DNA of 45,207 nucleotides. Source: Geminicoccaceae bacterium (GTDB taxonomy: Bacteria; Pseudomonadota; Alphaproteobacteria; Geminicoccales; Geminicoccaceae). Position numbers and translations under genes: made by a program. Positions 29,785-39,428 of this stretch are shown here, piece after piece. Positions within the stretch are counted from its first letter, which is position 1, and every line of letters starts with the position of its first letter. The notes under the pieces were generated by a model. The model did not search any database and was not told the origin of the DNA. It saw nothing but the letters and a program-made list of their open reading frames with translations. Location: positions 1 to 45,207 of the forward strand of contig JANQPX010000029.1 of the NCBI GenBank assembly GCA_028285265.1, in the 5' to 3' direction.

Positions 29785-30984
29785 CTACCTCTGACGCAAC
29801 GCCGTGACGCCGGGCAATTCCTTACCTTCCAGCCATTCGAGGAAGGCACCACCAGCGGTCGAAATATAGCTGAACTGGCCAAGAACGCCGGCATTGGCAA
29901 GAGCTGCTACCGTGTCACCTCCGCCAGCAACACTCAGAAGCTTTCCTTCCTTGGTCATCTCTGCGGCGGCAATGGCGAGCTCCGTCGTGCCCCCGTCAAA
30001 GGGTTCAAGCTCAAACGCTCCAAGCGGACCGTTCCAAACAACCGTGCGGCACTCCGCCAAACGATCCTCGAACATCTCAGCACTGATCGGGCCAATGTCC
30101 AGCATCATCCCATCTTCTGGGATCATCTCGACCGGCGCCGTTACGGGATCAACGCCTTCCTTAAACTCTTTGGCGATCGCTCCGTCAATCGGCAGAAGGA
30201 TCTCGCATCCAGCGGCCTCGGCTTTTTCTCGTATCTCTTTTGCTGTGTCGAGCATCTCATGTTCGCACAGGGACTTACCCATCGGCGTGCCTTGCGCCGC
30301 AAGGAACGTGTTGGCCATGCCGCCACCGAGAATCATGACGTCCACCTTCTCGATTAGATTGCCGAGCAGTTCGAGCTTAGTGGAAATTTTTGCCCCGCCA
30401 ATCACCGCCATGACCGGATGCTTCGGTTTTTCAAGGGCCTTTGAGAGCGCATCCAATTCCTGTTGCATCAGAGGGCCTGCGACTGCCGGCAATCGCTCGG
30501 CTAGGCCCGTGATCGACGCATGGGCTCGATGCGAGCAGGAAAACGCGTCATTGACAAAGATATCACCGAGGTCAGCAAGGCGATCAGCAAATCCCGGATC
30601 ATTTGCCTCTTCACCCGGATGAAAGCGAAGATTCTCCAAAAGTAGCAGGTGGCCGTAACGAAGGGACTTAATTGCCTTCTCGACGTCGGGTCCGATGCAG
30701 TCGGGGGCGAAGGCGACATCGATGCCGCGAAGGGCCTTAGCAAGCGCGGCCTGAAGGGGCTTGAGCGACATCGCAGCCTGCGGCTTGCCCTTGGGTCGTC
30801 CAAAATGCGAGAGCACCACGACTTTGGCACCAGCAGCAGACAGATCGCGCAGGCTGTCGATGACACGGTCAATACGCGTTGTGTCTGTGATCTCACCGTC
30901 CTGCATTGGCACATTGAGATCAACGCGCACGAGAACAGTCCGACCGGAAATCTTTACGTCAGCCAGCGTCCGAAAGCCCGCCAT
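29785..30984 (-). CDS. pgk: Phosphoglycerate kinase
   Basis: A 399-aa glycolytic and gluconeogenic enzyme that moves phosphate between 1,3-bisphosphoglycerate and ADP. N-domain motifs are VLVRVDLNVPMQDG, VVLSHFGRPKGK and LLLENLRFHPGEEAND; FVNDAFSCSHRAHAS carries substrate residues. The C-domain has VIGGAKISTKLELLGNL, the nucleotide-binding WNGPLGAFE and the final GGGDTVAAL. Last gene of the tkt-gap-pgk cluster, about 90 bases after gap. Length is normal. Confidence 0.98.
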   Translation of the reverse strand: MAGFRTLADVKISGRTVLVRVDLNVPMQDGEITDTTRIDRVIDSLRDLSAAGAKVVVLSHFGRPKGKPQAAMSLKPLQAALAKALRGIDVAFAPDCIGPDVEKAIKSLRYGHLLLLENLRFHPGEEANDPGFADRLADLGDIFVNDAFSCSHRAHASITGLAERLPAVAGPLMQQELDALSKALEKPKHPVMAVIGGAKISTKLELLGNLIEKVDVMILGGGMANTFLAAQGTPMGKSLCEHEMLDTAKEIREKAEAAGCEILLPIDGAIAKEFKEGVDPVTAPVEMIPEDGMMLDIGPISAEMFEDRLAECRTVVWNGPLGAFELEPFDGGTTELAIAAAEMTKEGKLLSVAGGGDTVAALANAGVLGQFSYISTAGGAFLEWLEGKELPGVTALRQR

Positions 30985-31072
30985 GACTTGGAACTCCCCC
31001 TAATCAATTTTTGCTGACGCCGCCAATCCCAAGCTGTCGAGAGATCAGCGGCGTAAGAGTTTCGAAGAGAAA

Positions 31073-32077
31073 TCAGAGCTTGCCGTAAATCGCTGCGACA
31101 TCGCTCATGCGGCAGGAGAAGCCCCATTCATTGTCGTACCAAGATGCGACCCGCACAATGTTCCCATCGATGACCTTGGTTGCCGTCAGATCTACCGTCG
31201 AGCTGGCTGGGTCGTGGTTGAAATCGATGGAAACTAACGGCTCCGAGGTCACCGCAAGAACGCCTTGCAATGGTCCGCTGGCCGCTGCAGACAGCGCATT
31301 ATTGATCTCCTCGGCGGTCGTCTCCCTGCTGGGAACAAAGGTCAGGTCAACCAAGGACACGTTTGGCGTGGGTACGCGGATCGCCCCACCATCCAGCTTT
31401 CCTTTGAGCTCCGGCAGGACAAGGCCTACCGCACGCGCTGCACCGGTTGAGGTTGGAATCATTGAGGTGGCCCCACCTCGGGCTCGGTGCAGATCTTTGT
31501 GCGCGGTGTCTAGGAGCGTCTGATCGTTTGTATAGGAGTGAATCGTCGTCATATGGCCACGCTCGATACCAACGGTATCATTGAGCACTTTCGCCACGGG
31601 AGCGAGACAATTGGTTGTGCACGATGCGTTCGACACGACCTGGTGTCCGGCCGCGAGTTGATCATGATTAACGCCGTAGACCACGGTGAGATCGGCGCCG
31701 TCTCCGGGTGCAGAGATCAGCACTTTTTTGGCACCTGCGTTCAGATGCTTCGCTGCTGCATCTCTCTTGGTAAAGATGCCGGTGCACTCCATCACCACGT
31801 CGATGCCAAGATCACCCCAAGGAAGGCTTGCCACATCTCGCTCGGCGATGACCTTAATTGGTCCAGTACCACAATCCAGCGTGTCACCTTCGAGCTGCAC
31901 ATTTGACGGAAATTTACCGTGTACGGAATCGTAGCGAAGCAAATGCGCGTTCGTCGCTGGCGGAGCAAGATCGTTGACCGCAACCACTTGAATATCGCTC
32001 CGATTGTTTTCGACAATCGCGCGCAGCACGTTTCTGCCGATACGACCAAACCCGTTAATGGCTACCCGAACGCTCAA
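31073..32077 (-). CDS. gap: Glyceraldehyde-3-phosphate dehydrogenase, type I
   Basis: A 334-aa NAD-type GAPDH. The Rossmann start is [17 protein letters not shown]; the acidic residue after beta-2 is kept in AVNDLAPP, which favours NAD over NADP. Catalytic Cys153 lies in [24 protein letters not shown] holds the catalytic His; SASGP-like and [12 protein letters not shown] motifs end the protein. It lies between tkt and pgk on the same strand, a typical alphaproteobacterial order for central carbon or Calvin-type flow; no RuBisCO gene is present here. Confidence 0.98.
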   Translation of the reverse strand: MSVRVAINGFGRIGRNVLRAIVENNRSDIQVVAVNDLAPPATNAHLLRYDSVHGKFPSNVQLEGDTLDCGTGPIKVIAERDVASLPWGDLGIDVVMECTGIFTKRDAAAKHLNAGAKKVLISAPGDGADLTVVYGVNHDQLAAGHQVVSNASCTTNCLAPVAKVLNDTVGIERGHMTTIHSYTNDQTLLDTAHKDLHRARGGATSMIPTSTGAARAVGLVLPELKGKLDGGAIRVPTPNVSLVDLTFVPSRETTAEEINNALSAAASGPLQGVLAVTSEPLVSIDFNHDPASSTVDLTATKVIDGNIVRVASWYDNEWGFSCRMSDVAAIYGKL

Positions 32078-32142
32078 AGTCTTTACTCCTAAGGTTTTTC
32101 AGATTGTCTCGGCCGATCAAAAAGCTCAGCAGTGCCGGCTGA

Positions 32143-34155
32143 TCAAGCCAATCGTTCACGTACGCGCGTGGCAATGGCATCCGCCGTGATGCCGAAATGC
32201 TCATACAGCTCTTGATAGGGCGCCGATGCGCCAAAACCGCTCAGACCAACGACGTCGTTCGCCTCATCAGCGACATATCGGCTCCAGCCATAGGACGATG
32301 CCGCTTCGACGGCAAGACGCACGTCATTGCCAAGAACGTCCTGTTTATAAGCTGTGTCCTGTTGATCGAAAAGTTCCTGACAGGGCATCGAAACAACGGC
32401 GGTCCCGATGCCATCAGCCTGAAGCTGCGATGCAGCCTCAAGGGCTATAGCAACCTCCGAACCCGTCGCGAGCAGTGTAGCCTTTCTGATACCGACGGCT
32501 TCTTTCAACACATAGGCGCCGCGCGAGCAGCGATTGTCCTCGCCAGCGTCGCGCACGGTCGGCACGCCCTGACGGGTCAGGGCTAGCACTGACGGTCCAT
32601 CGGCGCGCGCGATCGCGAGCGCCCAGCATTCGGCCGTCTCGATCGCATCTGCAGGACGGAACACCCAGAGTCCAGGTACGGCACGCAGGCTGGCAAGTTG
32701 CTCCACCGGTTGATGCGTAGGACCATCTTCGCCAAGACCAATGGAATCATGCGTCATGACATAAACCACCCGCTGGCTCATCAACGCGGAAAGGCGGATC
32801 GCGGGACGGCAGTAGTCTGTGAAAATCAGGAATGTGCCACCATAAGGAATAACGCCGCCATGCAACGCCATGCCATTCATCGCAGCTGCCATGGCATGCT
32901 CACGCACACCGTAGTGAATATACCGTCCCCCGGGTGTATCCGCGGCAAGCACGTCAAGTGCCTTGGTTTTCGTCAGATTGGATCCCGTAAGATCAGCGGA
33001 GCCACCTATCAGTTCGGGCACCGCCTCGGTGAAGACTTCAAGGGCGGCTTGACTTGCCTTTCGGGTGGCCCAGCTCGGCTTTTCGTCAGCAAGATTTCGC
33101 TTATGGGTATTGAGAGCAGTTTCGAGAGCAGCTCCCGGAACGTTGTTAAGCGCTTTCAAGAAAGCCGCCTTTTCAGGCGAGCGTTCAAGCCGAGCCTGCC
33201 ACTCCTGCCGCGCCTCCGCCTGGCTCCTCCCGATCTCACGCCACGCGCCAAGGATCTGTTCTGGCACTTCAAAAGCTGGATAAGGCCAATTCATCGCCTC
33301 ACGTGACGCTGCGATTTCGTCAACACCGAGTGGGGCGCCGTGGGCGCTCGCGGTTCCTTCCTTGTTCGGAGAACCCTTACCAATGAGTGTGCGACAAGCG
33401 ATCAAAGACGGCCGATCAGAGCCTAGAGCTTCATCGATCGCGGCTTCGATTTGATCGGGATCATGGCCGTCGGCAGCAATGACATGCCAGCCATAGGCTT
33501 GAAATCGACCTTGCTGATGGGTCGACATGGCAAGGGCCGTGGATCCATCAATTGAGATTTGGTTGTCGTCATAAAGGACGATCAATCGACCAAGTTTCTG
33601 GTGACCGGCCAACGCTGCGGCCTCGTGGCTGATGCCTTCCATGAGATCGCCATCGCTGGCAATCACGTAGGTCCAGTGGTCAACGAGGTCACGGCCGAAC
33701 CGCGCTGCCATCTGCCGTTCGGCGAGCGCCATGCCAACCGCTGTCGCGAAGCCCTGGCCAAGGGGACCCGTCGTCGTTTCGACGCCAGGAGTATGGCCAA
33801 CTTCGGGGTGGCCCGGGGTCAGTGAGCCATGTTGTCGGAAGCTTCTGATTTGCTCAATCGTCATCCCCGGATATCCGGTTAGATGCAAGAGCGCGTAGAG
33901 CAGCATTGAACCATGCCCCGCCGACAGGACAAAGCGATCGCGGTCAAACCAATCCGGGGTGGCGGCATCAAAGGTCAGGAACTTTGAGAAAAGGACCGTC
34001 GCCACATCCGCCATGCCCATGGGCATACCGGGATGGCCGGAGTTCGCTTGTTCGACCGCGTCCATCGAGAGAGCACGGATCGCGTTCGCCAATTCGTCAT
34101 GTCCAACAGGGGCAGCGGACACGTCGGAAGTTTGCATGTTTTCAATAGAGGTCAT
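32143..34155 (-). CDS. tkt: Transketolase
   Basis: A 670-aa thiamine-diphosphate enzyme that moves two-carbon units between sugar phosphates. The N-terminal domain has [20 protein letters not shown], the TPP motif region [20 protein letters not shown] and DDNQISIDG; the pyrimidine domain has [43 protein letters not shown] and the C-terminal domain ends [16 protein letters not shown]. Start ATG 34155 is chosen; the open frame extends 46 codons upstream without family similarity, and ATG 34137 is the next choice. First gene of tkt-gap-pgk. Confidence 0.96.
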   Translation of the reverse strand: MTSIENMQTSDVSAAPVGHDELANAIRALSMDAVEQANSGHPGMPMGMADVATVLFSKFLTFDAATPDWFDRDRFVLSAGHGSMLLYALLHLTGYPGMTIEQIRSFRQHGSLTPGHPEVGHTPGVETTTGPLGQGFATAVGMALAERQMAARFGRDLVDHWTYVIASDGDLMEGISHEAAALAGHQKLGRLIVLYDDNQISIDGSTALAMSTHQQGRFQAYGWHVIAADGHDPDQIEAAIDEALGSDRPSLIACRTLIGKGSPNKEGTASAHGAPLGVDEIAASREAMNWPYPAFEVPEQILGAWREIGRSQAEARQEWQARLERSPEKAAFLKALNNVPGAALETALNTHKRNLADEKPSWATRKASQAALEVFTEAVPELIGGSADLTGSNLTKTKALDVLAADTPGGRYIHYGVREHAMAAAMNGMALHGGVIPYGGTFLIFTDYCRPAIRLSALMSQRVVYVMTHDSIGLGEDGPTHQPVEQLASLRAVPGLWVFRPADAIETAECWALAIARADGPSVLALTRQGVPTVRDAGEDNRCSRGAYVLKEAVGIRKATLLATGSEVAIALEAASQLQADGIGTAVVSMPCQELFDQQDTAYKQDVLGNDVRLAVEAASSYGWSRYVADEANDVVGLSGFGASAPYQELYEHFGITADAIATRVRERLA

Positions 34156-34380
34156 CTGATCATCGATCTTCTGCGGCCCTAGCCAAGACCAGGCACGCGC
34201 GATGGAGGAAAGGCGTCGAATGCCCAAAAGGCCCCCACAACCTCGCCAATTCTCGGGAAAAATCAACCGTATTCCTTGCCGCACCTCAATCACAGGTCAT
34301 GTCGAGTTGACGTAACGGGTGTTCTATGTCAATTCAGATCGCTAAATAGTTGTTTTCATGAAGAGGATTCTCGAACAGAA

Positions 34381-34680
34381 ATGTCAGCGCTCAAGATAGC
34401 CGAGCAGCATCTGCACGAGGCCTTGTCTCGTTTGGAGCAGGTCATGGCGCGCCGTCTCGCCGCTGCTGACCCCGATCAGGCCGCGGTTGTTAATCGCCTG
34501 ACCCAAGAACGTGATGCACTTGCTCGTGATATTGGCCAGCTGCAGGCCGAATGCGAACGTCTTGGAGAAGCCTTAAAATCCGCCGAACGTGATCACGAGG
34601 ATATGAAAGAAACCACGGGTGTGGTTGCGCGCCGCCTTGATACCTCCATCGAGGAGCTTGATCGGATGATTGGAGACTAG
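34381..34680 (+). CDS. DUF4164-type coiled-coil protein upstream of zapA
   Basis: A 99-aa, almost fully helical protein (EQHLHEALSRLEQVMARRLA and RLTQERDALARDIGQLQAEC show heptads). Similar small coiled-coil proteins (DUF4164) sit directly before zapA in many alphaproteobacteria and may share in cell division, but no function is proven. The ATG at 34381 is used; upstream codons in frame look non-coding. zapA starts 4 bases after its stop. Confidence 0.8.
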   Translation: MSALKIAEQHLHEALSRLEQVMARRLAAADPDQAAVVNRLTQERDALARDIGQLQAECERLGEALKSAERDHEDMKETTGVVARRLDTSIEELDRMIGD

Positions 34681-34684
34681 AGTC

Positions 34685-35035
34685 ATGCCGATGGTCGAGA
34701 TCACCGTCAATGGCCGGAGACATTCCGTCCAGTGCGGCGAAGGAGAGGAAGCGCGCGTAAGAGGCCTTGCCCAATATATTGATCGCAAAATTACCGAGCT
34801 GGCGGTCGACGGCGCTAAAGTTGGTGATGCAAGGCTCATGTTGCTCGCAAGTTTGATGGTCGCCGATGAGCTGTCTGATGCTTATGACAAGATCCAGGAG
34901 CTGGAAGCCGGATCCACCATCATGGATTCACCACCGACTGTGAGCGGTAGCGAGCATGAACGCCGAGCTGCCGCATTGATTGAACAGGTCGCCGAGCAAC
35001 TGAATGCGGTTGCGGCGGAGCTTGAGAGAGCCTAA
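34685..35035 (+). CDS. zapA: Cell division protein ZapA
   Basis: A 116-aa protein that cross-links FtsZ filaments at the Z-ring. VEITVNGRRHSVQCGEGEEARVRGLAQYIDRKI is the ZapA globular domain; LMLLASLMVADELSDAYDKIQEL leads into the C-terminal coiled coil, which ends RRAAALIEQVAEQLNAVAAELERA. It starts 4 bases after the coiled-coil gene and is followed by the 6S RNA. Another in-frame ATG at 34691 is possible. Confidence 0.93.
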   Translation: MPMVEITVNGRRHSVQCGEGEEARVRGLAQYIDRKITELAVDGAKVGDARLMLLASLMVADELSDAYDKIQELEAGSTIMDSPPTVSGSEHERRAAALIEQVAEQLNAVAAELERA

Positions 35036-35044
35036 CTAAACAAA

Positions 35045-35206
35045 CGGCGGTCGCTACCTGGTGCGTCAGGTCCACAGATCCCTGGGGCCAATGTTCTCTA
35101 TCCCGGGAGCTGTCCCTGCCGAGATCGTGGTCTCGGTACTACGGCGCCCACCTGCGCAAGCAGGCCACAGAGGACTTATCGGACCAACGGCCAAGGCGGC
35201 TCCGCC
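35045..35206 (+). ncRNA. ssrS: 6S RNA (SsrS), regulator of sigma-70 RNA polymerase
   Basis: Found by position between zapA and fau, the conserved place of 6S RNA, and by structure. A closing stem pairs GGTGCGTCAGGTCC (35060-35073) with GGACTTATCGGACC (35172-35185), 11 of 14 positions. The bubble side CCCTGGGGCCAATGTTCTC resembles E. coli CCCCUGAGCCGAUAUUUC. The apical arm has CCGAGA-TCGTGG-TCTCGG, and the 3' side of the bubble has the small hairpin CCTGC-GCAA-GCAGG. A -35/-10 pair (TTGCGG 35010-35015, 17 bases, TAACTA 35033-35038) would start the RNA near 35045. A small GGCG-GCTC-CGCC hairpin then ACTTTTT follows. Ends are approximate. 6S RNA mimics an open promoter and holds sigma-70 polymerase in stationary phase. 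Confidence 0.82.
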
Positions 35207-35213
35207 ACTTTTT
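35195..35213 (+). terminator. Possible terminator of 6S RNA
   Basis: GGCG-GCTC-CGCC followed by ACTTTTT. The stem is short, so this may be a weak terminator with read-through into fau. Confidence 0.4.
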
Positions 35214-35235
35214 CAACAGCGTCGCCGATTAAGGC

Positions 35236-35823
35236 ATGAAACCTCCCAGCCTGGCAGACCAAAAGCGTGATCTACGGAAATGGTGCTATAGCCAACGCAT
35301 CAGGATCGCGGATCACGAAGCCGAGTCGGCAGCACAAGCAGTGGCTGCAAAGGTCATCTCAATCGTTGACGTTGCCACGCGCACAATTGTTTCCGCCTAT
35401 TGGCCGCTGCCCGGAGAGCTTGATCCGCGACCGGGCTTTGTTGCTCTCGGGGAGCGTGGCGCGACGCTCGCCCTGCCACGGACAGTTGGGGATGCTCAGC
35501 CGCTGGAGTTCCATAGCTGGCAGCCTCAGGACAATCTCATCGAGGGTCGATTTAAGGTGATGGAGCCTCCATCCACGGCTGCCCGTGTCCAACCTGACAT
35601 TCTCCTTATCCCCCTTCTCGCTTTTGATCGTTATTGTCACCGTCTCGGCCATGGCAAGGGATACTATGACCGAACACTGCAAGGCCTTCGTTCGCAAAAC
35701 CGCGCCGTGCTGGCCATCGGCGTTGCCTTTGCGGTTCAGGAAATCGAGCATGTGCCGACGGACGCCTACGATCAGACCTTGGACATGATAATCACCGAAC
35801 AAGACGTGTATCGCCCGGCATGA
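35236..35823 (+). CDS. fau: 5-formyltetrahydrofolate cyclo-ligase
   Basis: A 195-aa enzyme that turns 5-formyl-THF into 5,10-methenyl-THF with ATP. The N-terminus carries the basic ATP-contact region (LADQKRDLRKWCYSQR); ILLIPLLAFDRYCHRLGHGKGYYDRTL holds the conserved GxGxGYYDR motif; AIGVAFAVQEIEHVPTDAYDQTLDMIITE ends the fold. The 6S RNA-fau link is conserved in proteobacteria. Its stop overlaps the start of the next gene (ATGA). Confidence 0.95.
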   Translation: MKPPSLADQKRDLRKWCYSQRIRIADHEAESAAQAVAAKVISIVDVATRTIVSAYWPLPGELDPRPGFVALGERGATLALPRTVGDAQPLEFHSWQPQDNLIEGRFKVMEPPSTAARVQPDILLIPLLAFDRYCHRLGHGKGYYDRTLQGLRSQNRAVLAIGVAFAVQEIEHVPTDAYDQTLDMIITEQDVYRPA

Positions 35824-36287
35824 TCAAAAGCCCAATGATAATCAACACCATGACAGGTGCACTGATGCTGTCTCTCCTCTTTGGCTGCAACGCCGCCCCT
35901 CCCTCGTCGCTCGGGGTGACGGATGGGCGCCTTGCGCCCTGTCCCGATAAGCCGAACTGCGTTGCCAGTGATTCCGAAGACGAGGCCAAACAAATCGAGC
36001 CATTGAGGTTTGAAGGCGACCAGACAGCGATTTGGGCCGCGTTGCAAGACGCGGTAGCAGGCCTGCCGCGCACGACGATCGTAACGGTTGACGATACCTA
36101 CCTTCATGCTGAAGCACGAAGCCGAATCTTTGGCTTCATCGACGACCTCGAATTTCAACTACGTCCTGAGGAACGTTTGATTGCTCTTCGATCCGCTGCA
36201 CGGACCGGCCGTTCGGACTTCGGCGTGAATGCCGCACGCCTCGAAGACGTGCGCACACGTCTTAAGAATGACGGCGTTTTGCCCTAG
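35820..36287 (+). CDS. DUF1499 lipoprotein
   Basis: A 155-aa protein with a lipoprotein signal: a hydrophobic stretch TGALMLSLLFGC with lipobox LFGC, so Cys23 is the likely lipidation site. The mature part follows the DUF1499 pattern: LAPCPDKPNCVASDSEDE, then IWAALQDAVAGLPRTTIVTVDDTYLHAEARSRIFGFIDDLEF and RSAARTGRSDFGVNAARLEDVR. The two cysteines of CPDKPNC are a family mark. Function unknown, outer-membrane or periplasm-facing. It overlaps fau by four bases and is translationally coupled to it. Confidence 0.88.
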   Translation: MIKSPMIINTMTGALMLSLLFGCNAAPPSSLGVTDGRLAPCPDKPNCVASDSEDEAKQIEPLRFEGDQTAIWAALQDAVAGLPRTTIVTVDDTYLHAEARSRIFGFIDDLEFQLRPEERLIALRSAARTGRSDFGVNAARLEDVRTRLKNDGVLP

Positions 36288-36375
36288 CGGGCCGTTGGGT
36301 TTCCAACACCGCCTAGACGCGCGACAATCTCTTTTTTGGTGAAACGCGTCTGGCCGCTAACTCAGGAGGCTCGAA

Positions 36376-37188
36376 ATGGATTGGATGTTCCATCACATCA
36401 ATCTCCCGGCCGTGAATGTGCAGGAGACCAGGACATTTCTTCGCGATGTGATCGGGCTTCAGGAGGGGCACTGGATTTATCCAGACCGGCCAGGCGAACT
36501 GCATCATGACGACGATAGTATCGCGTATTTCGGCAGGGCAAACCGAGGTTTGCACGTGGTGCGCTCGATCGTTAGTTTCGCACGCGACAATGGTTTTATG
36601 CACAACCCGACCGTCGGTGGGCATATCGCCCTTTCCGTTCCTGATCTAAAGGTCGTCAAAGCCAGGCTCGACGCGGCGGGTACCCCTTACTCCGATGCGG
36701 GGGTCTACGCCATGTCTGGTGTGCATCAGATCTATGTCTACGACCCATCATTCAATGTCATCGAAATCAATCAGACAGTAACCCCACTGCCGTCTGAGAA
36801 ACTCGATCAGCAAGATTTGAGGGCCGAAATTCAGCTGCACCACGCCGCTATGACAGTGCTGGATTTGGCAAGCTCGGTTGCCTTTTATCGCGACCTGATT
36901 GGCCTAGGTGAACCGACCGTCAACCGTCGGAGCGCCATCTTTCGCAATAGTGGTCTGGCCATTTGCCTGACCTGCCTAACGTCGGGCTATGCCGACGACA
37001 ACGCTGCTGCTCCAACATCACGAGACCCCTACTTTACCCTGGCTTTCTCGGATATCGAGCCGGTGAAGGAGCGCCTGGAGCGCGCCGAGATCCCAAATAG
37101 TGGGATCGTGAGCGATCCGATCGACGGCAAAGAGAGCATCTTCGTGTATGCCCCATCCATGCGACTCATGGCAGTCGTGGGGAGCTAG
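36376..37188 (+). CDS. Two-domain VOC (glyoxalase/dioxygenase-fold) protein
   Basis: A 270-aa protein with two vicinal-oxygen-chelate domains. Domain 1 (about 1-130) starts MFHHINLPAVNVQETRTFLRDV, holding the first His ligand, and ends YDPSFNVIEINQT, with the Glu ligand. Domain 2 (about 150-270) starts HHAAMTVLDLASSVAFYRDLIG with a His, but its end reads YAPSMRLMAVVGS, with no Glu at the usual place. Metal binding may therefore use domain 1 or a mixed set. AGGAGG stands about 8 bases before the ATG. Family members include glyoxalases, ring-cleavage dioxygenases and resistance proteins; the substrate is unknown. It is the first gene before the importer, about 175 bases upstream. Confidence 0.85.
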   Translation: MDWMFHHINLPAVNVQETRTFLRDVIGLQEGHWIYPDRPGELHHDDDSIAYFGRANRGLHVVRSIVSFARDNGFMHNPTVGGHIALSVPDLKVVKARLDAAGTPYSDAGVYAMSGVHQIYVYDPSFNVIEINQTVTPLPSEKLDQQDLRAEIQLHHAAMTVLDLASSVAFYRDLIGLGEPTVNRRSAIFRNSGLAICLTCLTSGYADDNAAAPTSRDPYFTLAFSDIEPVKERLERAEIPNSGIVSDPIDGKESIFVYAPSMRLMAVVGS

Positions 37189-37363
37189 AGGGGCGGTCGC
37201 AAGTCAGCGCGCACCATAATGCTCGCTTCCGCTACGAGGGACGTACGGCAACAGTCTTGCGGTTTGTCAGTTTTTCGCCATTCTTGCAGGATCAAAATGA
37301 CAGAGCCGATATGTGCTTGACCGACGTCGAGCCCGGTCACGAAAACAAGAGGAGAGGCGTCCG

Positions 37364-38533
37364 ATGACGACAACTGGCAAATTTCTAGCGGGATTGATGG
37401 GGGCGGCAGTCACGCTTGGTGCTGCGGGTGCCTCAGCCGAATCGGTCAAAGTCGGCTTGATCTATACGCTCTCCGGGCCGCCCGCCGTCCTAGGCGAGCA
37501 GGCGCGAGATGGATTTCTTCTGGCCCTCGAAGGCCTCGATGGCAAGCTCGGCGGTCTTGATACTGAGATCATTGTTGTCGATGACGAACTCAAACCCGAT
37601 AACGCCGTCAATAAGGCAAGGGAGCTTGTGGAACGCGAAAACGTCGACTTCGTCGTCGGTCCGATCTTCTCCAATATCCTGATGGCTATCATGAAGCCGG
37701 TGACCGATAGCGACACCATCCTCATCAGTTCGAATGCTGGCACCTCCAATTTCGCTGGTGCCGAGTGCAATGCCAATTTCTTCGTAACGTCCTACCAAAA
37801 CGATCAGAACCACGAGGTTCTGGGCAAGTATGCCGAAGATCAGGGCTTTCAGCGCGTTTTCTTGATGGCACCGAACTATCAAGCGGGAAAGGATAGTCTG
37901 GCGGGCTTCAAACGTCACTTCACCGGCGAGGTGACAGATGAGATCTACACACCGCTCGGCCAACTCGACTTTTCAGCAGAATTAGCCCAACTCGCAGCTT
38001 CCGCTCCTGATGCCATCTTCACGTTCATGCCCGGCGGTATGGGCGTGAACCTCGTTAAGCAGTATCGTCAGGCCGGTCTCGATACCATCCCATTTCTGTC
38101 CGCATTCACGGTCGATGAGACAACGTTACCTGCGCAGCAGGATGCAGCGGTCGGATTCTTCGGTGGGGCCAACTGGGCGCCTAACATGGATAATGAAGCC
38201 TCTCAGGCTTTTGTCACCGCTTTTGAGGCTAAATACGATCGTGTTCCAGGCACCTATGCCATGCAGGCCTATGATGCTGCCATGCTCATTAATAGCGCGC
38301 TGACTGCGACCGGCGGCGATCTTGACGATAAAGAATCCCTTAGAGCTGCTCTCAAAGCCGCAGACTTCCAGTCCCTCCGTGGCGATTTCGAGTTCGGTGA
38401 CAACCACTACCCGATCCAAGACTTCTACCTTGTCAGGGTCGCAAAGCGTGACGATGGCAAGTATCAGACTGAAATCGCGGAAAAGGTCTTTGAAGATTAC
38501 CAGGACGTTTATGCAGCGGACTGCTCGATGTAG
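37364..38533 (+). CDS. ABC importer substrate-binding protein, branched-chain amino acid type
   Basis: A 389-aa periplasmic binding protein of the Peripla_BP_6 (LivJ-like) family. It has a signal peptide (MTTTGKFLAGLMGAAVTLGA with cleavage after ASA), then VKVGLIYTLSGPPAVLGEQARDGFLLALE, and VDDELKPDNAVNKARELVERENVDFVVGPIFSNI, the family start, with the ligand-site SSNAGTSNFAG loop. Family members bind Leu/Ile/Val, but also aromatic acids, urea and amides, so the ligand is open. GAGGAGAGG stands about 7 bases before the ATG. The permeases and ATPases follow after a DUF3429 gene. The open frame extends 17 codons upstream without signal-peptide character. Confidence 0.92.
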   Translation: MTTTGKFLAGLMGAAVTLGAAGASAESVKVGLIYTLSGPPAVLGEQARDGFLLALEGLDGKLGGLDTEIIVVDDELKPDNAVNKARELVERENVDFVVGPIFSNILMAIMKPVTDSDTILISSNAGTSNFAGAECNANFFVTSYQNDQNHEVLGKYAEDQGFQRVFLMAPNYQAGKDSLAGFKRHFTGEVTDEIYTPLGQLDFSAELAQLAASAPDAIFTFMPGGMGVNLVKQYRQAGLDTIPFLSAFTVDETTLPAQQDAAVGFFGGANWAPNMDNEASQAFVTAFEAKYDRVPGTYAMQAYDAAMLINSALTATGGDLDDKESLRAALKAADFQSLRGDFEFGDNHYPIQDFYLVRVAKRDDGKYQTEIAEKVFEDYQDVYAADCSM

Positions 38534-38601
38534 GGCCAGTTCCGCAAAGGCGCCTTAGACTGGCATGCGGGTTCGAGCTGGTGTAGGTCGAAGCCGGGAT
38601 C

Positions 38602-39090
38602 ATGACAAGCATGGGCGTGAGAACAGCAATGGCAGGTGAGCTGAGCGCTGGTGGGGACGAGCCCTTACCGAGAATAGCGATGGTTCTCGGAGGTTTAGGG
38701 CTCATTCCGTTCGTCGTTGGCACCTTCTTCGAGATTGCAGGCGGGCCGGGCTGGGGCAGTCCGGCCCTGCGCTACTATTCAGCAACCATCTTGGCCTTTA
38801 TGGGAGGAATTCACTGGGGATTGGCCATTGGAGTTCAGGGCGACCATCGGGGCGAGGACCAGATGCGCCTGCAGCTCGTCGCGAGTGTGCTCCCATCACT
38901 CATCGCCTGGCTTGCCCTCTTGATGCCGATGACTCAAGGCATCACCACGATGGCAGTCGCATTTCTGCTTCTGTTTGCAGGCGATATCTTGGCGGTCAAA
39001 CGTGGCTGGGCTCCCATCTGGTATCCAAAGTTACGCATGCCGCTTACGGTCGTCGTTGTCCTCTGTCTGTTGGCCGCTGCGTGGCTGTGA
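38602..39090 (+). CDS. DUF3429 membrane protein
   Basis: A 162-aa protein with about five hydrophobic segments. The family mark is the stretch with YYSATILAFMGGIHWGLAIG; later segments are LVASVLPSLIAWLALLMPMT, TTMAVAFLLLFAGDILAVKRGWAPIWYPKLR and LTVVVVLCLLAAAWL. The function of DUF3429 is unknown. It lies between the binding protein and the permease genes of the importer, on the same strand, but with a 338-base gap before livH, so it may be expressed with the binding protein rather than the permeases. ATG 38602 is used; 38629 is an alternative. Confidence 0.85.
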   Translation: MTSMGVRTAMAGELSAGGDEPLPRIAMVLGGLGLIPFVVGTFFEIAGGPGWGSPALRYYSATILAFMGGIHWGLAIGVQGDHRGEDQMRLQLVASVLPSLIAWLALLMPMTQGITTMAVAFLLLFAGDILAVKRGWAPIWYPKLRMPLTVVVVLCLLAAAWL

Positions 39091-39428
39091 ACGACGGCTA
39101 CTGCAACTTTTATCGGATACCGATGAATGACATTGATAGGGCTTGGTCATGAGCCATTGGATCAATCCGGGCACTCCCAATGCCCTCCCCTCTAAGCGTG
39201 ATGGCGTGACGATTCTAACCACCGCGAGGATCGCATGACCCAAGTGATCGATGACCAACGGGATGGTTGACCTACTCACGAGCTACCACAGCAACTCATG
39301 TTGCTCTGTCAGCTGGCTCCCACAACGATGTTAGGTGAGCAACGAGAATCGGCTTTCGACAAGATGGCTGGTTATTACCGACCTAAAAGAAGACGACACA
39401 GCAAGTTCATGCCCATAACAGCATCGCT
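39091..39428. other. Intergenic region before livH
   Basis: No gene. A hairpin AGCAAC-TCAT-GTTGCT (39290-39305), with outer AGCT/AGCT pairing, stands 120 bases before livH. No T-run follows. The region may hold a separate promoter for livHMGF. Confidence 0.4.

Noticed and set aside
38705..38735. TGGCACC followed by TTGCA, resembling a sigma-54 promoter
   Set aside because: The spacing between the GG and GC elements is about 16 bases instead of 10, and it lies inside a coding region.
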